From positions 124,001 through 188,000 of the forward strand of contig CARTDA010000004.1 in assembly GCA_949066965.1 (NCBI GenBank): a stretch of DNA of 64,000 nt. The letters run 5' to 3'. Source of the DNA: COE1 sp949066965 (lineage in GTDB: Bacteria; Bacillota; Clostridia; Lachnospirales; Lachnospiraceae). This document shows, in pieces, positions 7,460 through 15,649 of this stretch. The translations under genes and the position numbers were made by a program. The notes below the pieces were generated by a model, which was not told where the DNA came from, ran no database searches, and saw only the letters and a list, made by a program, of their open reading frames with translations. Position 1 is the first letter of the stretch, and each line of letters starts with the position of its first letter.

Positions 7460-8809
7460 ATGTCACAAAATGCAAAAGAGAACCTGATTACCCAGCCGCC
7501 TGCGCGAAGTTTGTTTTTCTTTGCGCTTCCAATGATTATCGGAAACCTGTTCCAGCAGTTTTACAATATGGCGGATTCCGTTATTGTGGGGAAGCTGGTG
7601 GGGGAGGATGCGCTGGCGGCGGTGGGTGCTTCGTATTCTTTTACGACGGTTTTTATCATGATTGCGATAGGGGGAGGAATCGGTGCGTCTGTGCTCACAA
7701 GCCAGTATCTGGGAGCGGGAAAGCACAGGGAAATGAAAAGCTCGGCATACACGTTCCTGATAACGTTTGCCGTGTTCAGCACGATTCTGGCGGTGCTGGG
7801 CTTTTTTATCAATCCGGCTATTCTGCGGATGCTGAAAACGCCGGACAATATTATGGAGGATGCCGTCGCGTATCTCCAGATTTATTTTGTGGGACTGCCG
7901 TTTATGTTTATGTACAATATCCTGTCGGCAAACTTCAATGCGCTCGGCAGGTCGAAGATCCCGCTCTGGCTGCTGATTTTTTCCTCCATCCTCAATATCG
8001 TGCTGGACTTGTGGATGGTCGGGACGCTGGGGCTTGGTGTTTCCGGCGCGGCGGCGGCAACGGTGATTGCGCAGGGAATCGCGGCGGTGATTTCGTTTGT
8101 TATCCTCATGCGCCTGCTCGCCACATACAAGACTGAGGGCAGGGTGGCGTGTTTTCGCAGTGATATGTTTGTGACCGGGGTTCAGATTGCGATTCCATCC
8201 ATCGTTCAGCAGTCCATCGTGAGCATCGGCATGCTGCTCACGCAGTCGGCAGTCAACCAGTTTGGCTCGTCTGCACTTGCAGGGTATTCGGCCGGAATCC
8301 GGCTTGAGTCAATCTGCATCGTGCCGATGATTGCCACAGGCAACGCAATGTCCACGTTCACGGCGCAGAATCTCGGGGCAGGGAAGGCAGAGCGCGTGCG
8401 GCAGGGGTATCATGCGGCGTATGGCATTATCATTGCGTTTGGCGTTGCGATTGCTGTGGTGTCACAGTTGTTTTATGCCCCCATTTTGTCGGCTTTTGTT
8501 GAACAGGGGGAGTCGGCAGTGGCGTTTGAGACAGGAACGGCATATTTCCGGTTTATTGGATTTTTCTTCTCGTTTCTGGGCTTTAAGGCGATAACGGACG
8601 GCATTTTAAGAGGTGCGGGCGACATTAAGGTCTATATGATTGCAAATCTCGTGAACCTCACAATCCGCGTCACCGTGGCACAGCTGTGTTCACCCATATG
8701 GGGGATTGCAATGATATGGTATGCAGTGCCCATGGGATGGGGGGTAAACTACCTGATATCGTATTTCTGGTACAGGACAGGGAACTGGAAGAAAAATAAA
8801 CTAATTTGA
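7460..8809 (+). CDS. MATE family efflux protein
   Basis: A 449-aa, 12-helix multidrug/toxic-compound exporter of the NorM/DinF-like MATE superfamily. Seen motifs include ALPMIIGNLFQQFYNMADS near the N-terminus and, in the second half, an equivalent repeat (IAIPSIVQQSIVSIGMLLTQ). ATG 7460 is preceded by AAGGAG at 8 bases and is preferred over the in-frame GTG at 7451, which overlaps that site. MATE proteins export cationic drugs or metabolites in exchange for Na+ or H+. The substrate is unknown, and the neighbours do not suggest one. Confidence 0.9.
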   Translation: MSQNAKENLITQPPARSLFFFALPMIIGNLFQQFYNMADSVIVGKLVGEDALAAVGASYSFTTVFIMIAIGGGIGASVLTSQYLGAGKHREMKSSAYTFLITFAVFSTILAVLGFFINPAILRMLKTPDNIMEDAVAYLQIYFVGLPFMFMYNILSANFNALGRSKIPLWLLIFSSILNIVLDLWMVGTLGLGVSGAAAATVIAQGIAAVISFVILMRLLATYKTEGRVACFRSDMFVTGVQIAIPSIVQQSIVSIGMLLTQSAVNQFGSSALAGYSAGIRLESICIVPMIATGNAMSTFTAQNLGAGKAERVRQGYHAAYGIIIAFGVAIAVVSQLFYAPILSAFVEQGESAVAFETGTAYFRFIGFFFSFLGFKAITDGILRGAGDIKVYMIANLVNLTIRVTVAQLCSPIWGIAMIWYAVPMGWGVNYLISYFWYRTGNWKKNKLI

Positions 8810-8960
8810 GTCAGGCATAGACGAATTTTATAGACAAAACATGCAGAAACTTGTAGAATATTAGTATCTGTTTAAGGTTGCTTATATATTTCGCAGAATT
8901 TTCTATATATTTTGTTTATATAAGTATTACGTAATAGTCTGCGGAGGAAAGGCAGGAATT

Positions 8961-10361
8961 ATGTATGTATTTATATCGCACTCTTCCAGTGACGCGGCGC
9001 GTGCACAGAACATATGCGAACTGCTGGAAAACGGAGGGCACCAGTGTTTTATTGCACCGCGGGATATTCGGTCTGGAAAGGAGTATGCGGAGGAGCTGAT
9101 ACTTGGGATTGAGCGCTCTGACATCATTGTCTTGTTAATGTCAAACGCCGCGAACCGTTCGCCGCATGTGCTGCGGGAGGTGGAGCACGCGGCAAGCAGC
9201 GGGATTCCGATTATGGTGTACAAGCTTGAGGAAGTGGAACTCACAAAGTCGATGGAGTACTTTCTGCTGACCAACCAGTGGGTGAACCAGAACCCGGAGG
9301 AAGGCATCCGGAAAATCCTCAAGTGCGTAAATGATATGCAGGGAGAGCCGGAGAAAAACATCACGCGGAGATTGGATATGGGCAGTGCAGATGCGCCGGC
9401 GGCTCCGGTGAAAAAGAACACGCAGAAAAAAAGGCGGTTCCAAGGAAGGCTTCCCATCGCCGCTATCTGTATTTTTGTGGTGTTTGTGGCGGCAGTGATC
9501 TATTACATAAATGGAATGCATGACATGCAGGAGGATGCAGAGGAACGGATTGTGATACAGCTCGGGAGTGCGGTGACGCTCGGGACGTATAATGGGGAAC
9601 CTGTCAGCTGGCAGGTGATTCATCTCTCGGAGGATGAATCGCAGGCTGTCCTCATCACGGAGCAGATTGTCACGATGAAGGCGTATGATGCGGCGCAGAG
9701 CGAACGTTTTAACAGGGATGCGGGTGTGGATTACTGGAAGTACACAGATGATGATTTTGCGGACAAGGCTGTCGAGGCGAAGGTGCGCGGCAATAATACA
9801 TGGGACAGCTCCTGCATCCGCACATGGCTTAATTCTGACGAACAGGTTGTAAGCTATGAGGGCGCTGTGCCGTCAGGAAAGGTGATGTCCGATATGAAGA
9901 ACGGATACGAGCATGAGGCAGGATTTCTGTGTGGGTTTACGCAGGAGGAGCAGGACGCCATCGTCACGACACAGGTAAGAAGCAAGGGAAATGTGCTTTC
10001 CAAAGACAGCGCACAGGTGACAGATGACAAGGTTTTTCTGCTGGATATGGAAGAACTGGAATGGCTGCGTGAGGCGGATGTCAGCATTCTGGCGAAGCCG
10101 ACCGAGGCGGCAGTCCGTGAGGATGAAACGCATTGGTACGGTGCGTATTCGCTTGATTTGGGGACGGACAATTATTTCTGGTGGCTGCGTGAGCCGGTGG
10201 ACGGTAGTGTCAGCCAGTGCCATATCGTGTCGAACGGTGTCACAGGGGAGATGGTGACTGTCCAGACAGTGGGCGTGGAAGGCTTTGGAATCAGACCCGC
10301 AGTGACCGTCGACGTGGATGCGCTCGCACGGCTGACAGACCGTTCAGCGCTTTCAAGATGA
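8961..10361 (+). CDS. Membrane-anchored TIR-domain protein with extracytoplasmic DUF6273-like domain
   Basis: Residues 1-125 are a TIR domain: FISHSSSDAARAQ (beta A and alpha A), FIAPRDIRSGKEYAEEL, SDIIVLLMS, and SPHVLREVEHA, where Glu73 sits at the usual catalytic NADase position. A basic linker (KKNTQKKRR) precedes one membrane helix (about 164-182), predicting TIR inside the cell. Residues ~200-455 resemble the DUF6273 domain (SSCIRTWLN, FTQEEQDAI, VFLLDMEELEWL, WWLREP). The architecture is that of a one-pass receptor joining an outside domain to a cytosolic TIR. No defence partner genes adjoin it. Function is inferred from domain order only. Confidence 0.8.
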   Translation: MYVFISHSSSDAARAQNICELLENGGHQCFIAPRDIRSGKEYAEELILGIERSDIIVLLMSNAANRSPHVLREVEHAASSGIPIMVYKLEEVELTKSMEYFLLTNQWVNQNPEEGIRKILKCVNDMQGEPEKNITRRLDMGSADAPAAPVKKNTQKKRRFQGRLPIAAICIFVVFVAAVIYYINGMHDMQEDAEERIVIQLGSAVTLGTYNGEPVSWQVIHLSEDESQAVLITEQIVTMKAYDAAQSERFNRDAGVDYWKYTDDDFADKAVEAKVRGNNTWDSSCIRTWLNSDEQVVSYEGAVPSGKVMSDMKNGYEHEAGFLCGFTQEEQDAIVTTQVRSKGNVLSKDSAQVTDDKVFLLDMEELEWLREADVSILAKPTEAAVREDETHWYGAYSLDLGTDNYFWWLREPVDGSVSQCHIVSNGVTGEMVTVQTVGVEGFGIRPAVTVDVDALARLTDRSALSR

Positions 10362-10429
10362 ATGTGGGATGAAGGCGGGTATTCCAATATGGTGTATAAA
10401 AAACAGAAAAAGAAAGAATGGAGATTTCA

Positions 10430-11935
10430 ATGAGATTAAAAAATTTGTCAAAATATGATGAAATCGTGATTCAGATGCATGACAACCCGGATGCGGATGC
10501 AGTCGGGTCAGGGTATGCGCTCTACAAGTATTTTCAGTCACAGGGGAAGAAGGTGCGCCTGGTTTATGGCGGGTTTTCCAGGATTACAAAGAGTAATATC
10601 TGTATGCTGATTGACAGGCTTCATATTCCGGCGGAGTATCTCAATGAGCTGGATGTGCCTGTCGGGACTCCGGAGCTGCTGCTGACCGTGGACTGCCAGT
10701 ATGGGGAAGGAAATGTCCAGCATCTGGATGCCTCCAGTGTCGCGATGATAGACCATCATAATACGGGGCGCGAGTCCGATGAGATGTGCGAGATTCGCAG
10801 CAACATCGTGAGCTGCTCCACCATCTGTTATGACCTTTTAAAGGCGGAGGGATATGATGTCAACAGGGACATCGCGGTTTCCACAGCGCTATATTATGGA
10901 CTTTTTATGGACAGCAACGAGCTTTCCGAGGTAAGGCATCCGCTTGAGCGCGACATGCTTGATTTTTTGCGGATTGACGAGCAGCTTTTAAACCGTGTGA
11001 CCCACGCGAATTTTACGCTTGAGGAGTTTGAGACGGCGGGCATGGCGATGCTGCGGTACAATTATAATGAAAAGAAGCGGCTTTCAATCATCAAGGCAAA
11101 ACCATGCGACCCCAATATCCTCGGACTGGTCGGTGACTTCGTGCTGCAGGTTGACAGCATTGATGTGTGCATTATTTTTAATGAACTGCCGGAGGGATAT
11201 AAGCTGTCGGTGAGAAGCTGCAGCCCGGAGGTGGCTGCAAACGATATGGCAGGGTTTCTTGTGAAGGATATCGGAAGCGGCGGCGGCCATCTGGACAAGG
11301 CGGGCGGATTTATCAGCATGGGAAAGTATAACGAAAAGTATGCGAGTATGGGAATTGATACCTATATTTTTTCCAGGGCGGAAGCATACTACGACAGCTG
11401 TGAGGTAATCGTTGCCAGTGAGGGTGTCAGAAATCCGGAAACGTTTGCACTGTACAGGAAGCTTCCCGGCGTGTATGGCTACGCGAAAACACTGGATTTT
11501 CTGGAACCATGGACAGAGTGTAAGATTCGTACTTACGAGGGGGATGTGGCGGTGACGGCATCGGAGGATATCTATGTGATGATAGGGCTTATGGGCGAGG
11601 TCTATCCGATTCAGCGCGATAAGTTTGAGCAGAAATATCTGCCAAAGGACGCGCCCTTTTACCAGGAATTTGACTATGCGCCGTCCGTGGTGGACACGGC
11701 ATTGTCCAAAAAATATGAGCTTCTGCCGTATGCGAGACAGTGCGTGCGCAGGGAGGAGTCATACATATATGCAAAACAGCTCGAAATTCCGGCAAAGGTT
11801 TTTTCCAGGTGGAATTACGAGAAGTATATGTACGGCGATGTGGGGGATTATATCTGTTATTCCCCGGAGGATAAGACCGATGTGTATATCGTCAAAAAAC
11901 AGATATTTGAGAAAACCTATCGCTACAGTTCTTAA
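10430..11935 (+). CDS. DHH/DHHA1 phosphoesterase with C-terminal extension
   Basis: ATG 10430 follows GGAG at 6 bases and is preferred over 10418, giving 501 aa. The DHH metal motifs are clear: DNPDADAVGS, VDCQYG and DHHNTG; the DHHA1 motif GSGGGHLDKAGGF lies at about residue 290. This core resembles NrnA-like enzymes that hydrolyse nano-RNA, pAp or linear dinucleotides. About 170 residues follow that usual NrnA proteins lack (VYGYAKTLDFLEPWTECKI onward to the tail). That extension contains no motif I recognise. Substrate unknown; cytoplasmic. Confidence 0.82.
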   Translation: MRLKNLSKYDEIVIQMHDNPDADAVGSGYALYKYFQSQGKKVRLVYGGFSRITKSNICMLIDRLHIPAEYLNELDVPVGTPELLLTVDCQYGEGNVQHLDASSVAMIDHHNTGRESDEMCEIRSNIVSCSTICYDLLKAEGYDVNRDIAVSTALYYGLFMDSNELSEVRHPLERDMLDFLRIDEQLLNRVTHANFTLEEFETAGMAMLRYNYNEKKRLSIIKAKPCDPNILGLVGDFVLQVDSIDVCIIFNELPEGYKLSVRSCSPEVAANDMAGFLVKDIGSGGGHLDKAGGFISMGKYNEKYASMGIDTYIFSRAEAYYDSCEVIVASEGVRNPETFALYRKLPGVYGYAKTLDFLEPWTECKIRTYEGDVAVTASEDIYVMIGLMGEVYPIQRDKFEQKYLPKDAPFYQEFDYAPSVVDTALSKKYELLPYARQCVRREESYIYAKQLEIPAKVFSRWNYEKYMYGDVGDYICYSPEDKTDVYIVKKQIFEKTYRYSS

Positions 11936-12174
11936 AATTTTAATTTTGTAGATAAAATGGTTGTAGGATGTATATTTATGTGCTATATTTAGACACGGAT
12001 GGTATTCGAACGAAAAAGATTTTCCAGTATGAAGCTATACCTGATTGATTACAAAAAATTGATGAAAACATCATACACGGCAGCAAAGCTTATATTTACC
12101 AGCGGGTAGAATGAGACTTTATTATCCCTTATAATGAATGCATTTTATGCGGCATGAGATAAGGAGGGATGTGT

Positions 12175-13050
12175 ATGGCAGTGGGATTTATTGGTGCGGG
12201 AAAAGTCGGTTTTTCCCTCGGCAGATATTTTACCGGGCACAGTATCCGAGTGTCCGGGTATTACAGCAGAAATCCAAAGTCCGCCCACGAGGCGGCAGAC
12301 TTTACCGGTACAGGTTTTTATGCGACAATTGATGACCTGATACGGGATAGTAAAGTGATATTCATAACAACCCCCGATGATGTCATAGGGCAGGTCTGGG
12401 AGCAGTTAAAGGCTGCAAATATTTATGACAGAATTGTCTGTCATTGCAGTGGTGTTTTATCATCAGAAATCTTTTCGGACAGTTCCGCGCCGCGCTACCG
12501 GTGCAGGGGCTACTCTATCCACCCGCTTCTTGCAGTGAGCAGCAGGCTCGATTCGTACAAGGAGCTATCCAAGACATTATTTACAATAGAAAACGGCGCA
12601 AAAGACCGTGCTCAGAGACAGGCAGACGAGATAGATGCCATATTTCGCGCATGCGGCAACCAGGTGATTTATCTGCGCCCGCAGGATAAGGCAAGATATC
12701 ACGCGGCGGCAGTGATGGCGAGCAATCTGGTGCTGGGGCTTGCCCAGACGGCGGCGGAGGAGCTGCAAAACTGCGGTTTTTCAAGGAAGGAAGCGCTGGA
12801 TGCGCTTGTGCCGTTTATGCAGCGCAACGTGGCGCATCTCGAAAACCATATGCCGGAGGAAGTATTGACAGGCCCGGTTGAGCGGGGTGACGTGCAGACG
12901 GTCTGCACGCATCTGGAAACGCTGACGGCAAAGAACAGGGAAATTTACCGTCTCCTTTCCGGCAAGGCACTGGCGCTGGCAAAGAAAAAGAATCCGGAGA
13001 GGGATTACCAGGTTATGGGTGAGGAATTGAAAGACAAGGAGGATGTATGA
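12175..13050 (+). CDS. Rossmann/DUF2520 oxidoreductase, candidate ketopantoate reductase (PanG-like)
   Basis: ATG 12175 lies 6 bases after AAGGAGG; the in-frame ATG at 12169 abuts that site. The 291-aa protein opens with the NAD(P) motif VGFIGAGKVGFSLG and continues into a DUF2520 helical domain (SIHPLLAVS; YHAAAVMASNLVLGL, a region holding likely catalytic residues). It is the first gene of a pan operon; its TGA overlaps the panB ATG. No panE is in the window. A DUF2520-type ketopantoate reductase, PanG, has been described in Francisella and relatives are found in some Firmicutes, so a role in ketopantoate reduction is a good inference but not proven. Confidence 0.75.
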   Translation: MAVGFIGAGKVGFSLGRYFTGHSIRVSGYYSRNPKSAHEAADFTGTGFYATIDDLIRDSKVIFITTPDDVIGQVWEQLKAANIYDRIVCHCSGVLSSEIFSDSSAPRYRCRGYSIHPLLAVSSRLDSYKELSKTLFTIENGAKDRAQRQADEIDAIFRACGNQVIYLRPQDKARYHAAAVMASNLVLGLAQTAAEELQNCGFSRKEALDALVPFMQRNVAHLENHMPEEVLTGPVERGDVQTVCTHLETLTAKNREIYRLLSGKALALAKKKNPERDYQVMGEELKDKEDV

Positions 13051-13898
13051 TGATGGGAAAGAACACAGTTGCAACCGTACAGGAGCAGAAACAAAACGGT
13101 GACAGGATTACGATGCTGACCTGCTATGACTATTCCATGGCAAGGCTGATGGACGAGGCAGGCATCAACACGCTTTTGATTGGCGATTCGCTTGGTATGA
13201 CCATTCTAGGCTATGAGGACACCCTGTCTGTCACCATGGAGGATATGATACACCATTCGGCAGCGGTGGCAAGGGGGGCGAAAAATGCCCTGATTGTCTG
13301 TGATATGCCATTTATGTCGTATCAGGTTTCCGTGGAGGATGCCGTGCGCAACGCGGGCAGGCTGATGAAGGAGGGGCGCGCCAACATGGTGAAGCTTGAG
13401 GGCGGTGCATCCGTCTGCCCGCAGATTGAGGCGATTGTGAAAGCCTCGATACCTGTCTGTGCGCACCTGGGACTGACGCCACAGTCCATCAATGCGTTTG
13501 GCGGGTTCAAGGTGCAGGGAAAGACCACGGATGCGGCAAGGCAGATTGTGGAGGACGCAAAGGCAGTCGAGCGGGCAGGCGCGTCCATGGTGGTGCTTGA
13601 GGGAATTCCGGCGCCGCTTGCGGAACTGATTACCAGGACGCTATCCATCCCCACAATCGGCATCGGTGCAGGGGCGGCGTGTGACGGACAGGTGCTTGTT
13701 TATCAGGATATGCTTGGGATGTTCGAGGACATCAGACCCAAGTTTGTCAAGACGTTTGCAGATACCGGGAGCTTTATGAAAAAGGCGTTTGCGGACTATA
13801 TTTCAGAGGTGAAAAGCGGTGTCTTTCCTGCCGCGGAGCATACATACAGGATCGACGAGGGCGTGATGGAAACACTGAATCAGGAATATATCAAATAA
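13047..13898 (+). CDS. panB: 3-methyl-2-oxobutanoate hydroxymethyltransferase
   Basis: PanB transfers a hydroxymethyl group from methylene-THF to 2-oxoisovalerate, making ketopantoate, the first committed step to pantothenate. The 283-aa length is normal. Characteristic segments are TMLTCYDYSMARLMDEAG, LIGDSLGM, DMPFMSY, VKLEGG, AHLGLTPQS and TIGIGAGAACDGQVLVYQD. Three consecutive ATG codons (13047, 13050, 13053) follow AAGGAGG, so the exact start is uncertain by up to two residues. It overlaps the DUF2520 gene by 4 bases. Confidence 0.96.
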   Translation: MMMGKNTVATVQEQKQNGDRITMLTCYDYSMARLMDEAGINTLLIGDSLGMTILGYEDTLSVTMEDMIHHSAAVARGAKNALIVCDMPFMSYQVSVEDAVRNAGRLMKEGRANMVKLEGGASVCPQIEAIVKASIPVCAHLGLTPQSINAFGGFKVQGKTTDAARQIVEDAKAVERAGASMVVLEGIPAPLAELITRTLSIPTIGIGAGAACDGQVLVYQDMLGMFEDIRPKFVKTFADTGSFMKKAFADYISEVKSGVFPAAEHTYRIDEGVMETLNQEYIK

Positions 13899-13908
13899 AA
13901 TGGAGTAT

Positions 13909-13976
13909 AGCGTGAAAAGTACTTCTAGCCACTCGCAGCAGAGGCTGCTTCGCGGAGAAGTACTAAGTTTCACGCT
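13909..13976. repeat. Large panB-panC intergenic hairpin
   Basis: AGCGTGAAA and GTACTTCT on the left pair with AGAAGTAC and TTTCACGCT on the right; an inner GCAGCAGAGGCTGC closes the loop. It fills nearly all of the space between panB and panC and has no T-run, so it looks like an mRNA-processing or stability hairpin rather than a terminator. Confidence 0.6.
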
Positions 13977-13999
13977 GAGAAAGGAGCATAGTTATTCAT

Positions 14000-14842
14000 A
14001 TGAAAATAGAATCGACAGTCTACGCAGTGAGAAATCAGGTAAAAGAGTGGAAACGGTCTGGGCTGACAGTGGGGTTTGTGCCCACGATGGGATATCTCCA
14101 CGAGGGGCATGCAAGTCTGATACAGGCTGCAAGAATGAACAATGACAGGGTTGTTGTGAGCATTTTTGTCAACCCGATGCAGTTTGGACCGACAGAGGAT
14201 TTGGCGAGCTATCCGCGGGATTTGGAGAAGGACAGCGCCCTCTGTGCCAGGCTCGGCGCAGATTTGATTTTCCATCCGGAGCCGGAGGAAATGTACCATG
14301 AAGGATTCAGCTCCTATGTGGATATGGACGTGCTGACGCAGGAGCTTTGCGGATTGAGCCGTCCCGTACATTTCCGGGGGGTGTGCACCGTAGTCTGCAA
14401 GCTGTTTCACATTGTCGCCCCGGACAGGGCTTATTTTGGACAGAAAGACGCACAGCAGCTTGCGGTTATCCGCCACATGGCAGACGACCTCAACATGGAC
14501 ATTGAGATTGTAGGATGTCCCATCATACGCGAGGACGATGGGCTTGCAAAAAGCTCCAGAAACACCTATTTGTCAGCGGATGAGCGCAGGGCGGCGCTGA
14601 TTCTGAGTAAAAGTATTTTTCTGGGAAAAGAGCTGGTGGAAAAGGGCGAGACGAGTACAGAGAAGATAGTGGATGCCATGAAAGAACGAATTGCCTCGGA
14701 GCCGCTTGCAAAAATCGACTATGTAAAGGCAGTCGACGGACGCACCATGCAGCAGATTCAGACAGTACAGAAGCCGATGCTTGTGGCGATTGCAGTCTAC
14801 ATCGGAAGCACGAGACTGATTGATAATTTTATCTGGGAATAA
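14000..14842 (+). CDS. panC: Pantothenate synthetase
   Basis: PanC condenses pantoate and beta-alanine with ATP to give pantothenate. The 280-aa protein shows the nucleotidyl-transferase motifs FVPTMGYLHEGHASLI (HIGH-type), SIFVNPMQFGP, the FGQKDAQQ segment and KSSRNTYLS (KMSKS-type). ATG 14000 follows AAAGGAG by 11 bases. It lies between panB and panD in one operon, separated from panB by a large hairpin. Confidence 0.97.
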   Translation: MKIESTVYAVRNQVKEWKRSGLTVGFVPTMGYLHEGHASLIQAARMNNDRVVVSIFVNPMQFGPTEDLASYPRDLEKDSALCARLGADLIFHPEPEEMYHEGFSSYVDMDVLTQELCGLSRPVHFRGVCTVVCKLFHIVAPDRAYFGQKDAQQLAVIRHMADDLNMDIEIVGCPIIREDDGLAKSSRNTYLSADERRAALILSKSIFLGKELVEKGETSTEKIVDAMKERIASEPLAKIDYVKAVDGRTMQQIQTVQKPMLVAIAVYIGSTRLIDNFIWE

Positions 14843-14911
14843 ATTTTGCGGATTATTTAGGATTATGGTATATAGGTGTCCGAAAATGCGGGATGGGAAA
14901 GGAGCGTTAAC

Positions 14912-15304
14912 ATGCAGATACAATTATTAAAGAGCAAAATTCACCGTGCCACCGTAGTGCAGGCGGAGCTGAACTATGTCGGCAGCATCACGGTGGACGA
15001 GGAGCTGCTGGAAAAGTCAGGAATCTACGAGTACGAAAAGGTGCAGATTGTCGATGTGGACAACGGAAGCAGATTTGAGACGTACACGATAGCAGGCAAG
15101 CGCGGCAGCGGCATGATATGCCTGAACGGGGCGGCGGCGCGCTGTGTCTCCGTCGGGGACAAAATTATCATCATGGCGTATGCGCAGCTGGATGCCGCGG
15201 AGGCAAAGGAACATAAACCGACAGTGCTCTTTGTCGATGACAACAACCGGATTACACGCGTGACAAATTATGAGAAACATGGAAGACTTGAGGATATGGA
15301 ATGA
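14912..15304 (+). CDS. panD: Aspartate 1-decarboxylase
   Basis: PanD converts aspartate to beta-alanine for pantothenate synthesis. The start ATG 14912 follows AAAGGAG; the protein has 130 aa, the usual size. The proenzyme self-cleaves at a Gly-Ser bond; here this is LNYVGSITVD near residue 24, generating the pyruvoyl group. Also seen: NGSRFETYTI and LNGAAAR, conserved in the family. It completes the pan operon, which therefore makes beta-alanine, pantoate and pantothenate provided the first gene is the ketopantoate reductase. Confidence 0.96.
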   Translation: MQIQLLKSKIHRATVVQAELNYVGSITVDEELLEKSGIYEYEKVQIVDVDNGSRFETYTIAGKRGSGMICLNGAAARCVSVGDKIIIMAYAQLDAAEAKEHKPTVLFVDDNNRITRVTNYEKHGRLEDME

Positions 15305-15333
15305 AAAAGGGAAAGCAAATTTCCCTTTTTTAT
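15303..15333 (+). terminator. Terminator after panD
   Basis: AAGGGAAA, short loop, TTTCCCTT followed by a T-run, directly after the panD stop. Confidence 0.85.
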
Positions 15334-15339
15334 GCACAT

Positions 15340-15432
15340 GGGCGTCCAAATGTAATATGTCAGCAAGCTGACGGACGCCCGGCGCGCGAGTAGGGAAGAT
15401 AAATCTTCCCTACTCGATTGGACAGTTCCTAA
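15340..15432. repeat. Composite hairpin repeat
   Basis: Three nested or successive palindromes: GGGCGTCC/GGACGCCC (15340-15347 and 15373-15380) enclosing GTCAGC/GCTGAC; then CGAGTAGGGAAGAT/ATCTTCCCTACTCG (15387-15416); then GGACAGTTCCTAA, which matches the right end of the MITE family. Related pieces occur at ~39565-39590 and ~42100-42160. Confidence 0.65.
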
Positions 15433-15503
15433 GTATATGATATAATATGTTTGAGCCATAATTTATTGATAGAAATGGAACTTTTTGGAAGGGATGTGGT
15501 AAG

Positions 15504-15614
15504 ATGGGACTGGCAGAAACAGAGCGGCGAAAAGAGGGAAAAATAAATGGTGCGATTTATGATATTCCGCATATCAAAATGACGCTTGGGGAAATTTTTG
15601 AAGGTGTTGACTGA
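15504..15614 (+). CDS. Possible 36-aa small ORF or gene remnant
   Basis: ATG 15504 has a fair ribosome site (GGAAGGG, 9-base spacing) and follows an AT-rich TATAAT-containing segment near 15437. It encodes a 36-residue peptide ending in MTLGEIFEGVD. It may be a short leader or the remnant of a larger gene; no family is recognised. Confidence 0.25.
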   Translation: MGLAETERRKEGKINGAIYDIPHIKMTLGEIFEGVD

Positions 15615-15649
15615 ACAGAAACAGAATGTCGAATGGAAGGAAAAATTGG

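Noticed and set aside
7363..8136. 257-codon plus-strand ORF overlapping the MATE gene
   Set aside because: Cys/Gly-rich composition and no motif; it is the shifted frame of the MATE gene, which has a clear ribosome site and family match.
11999..12106. 35-codon ORF between the DHH gene and the pan operon
   Set aside because: No ribosome site and no recognisable sequence; probably chance.
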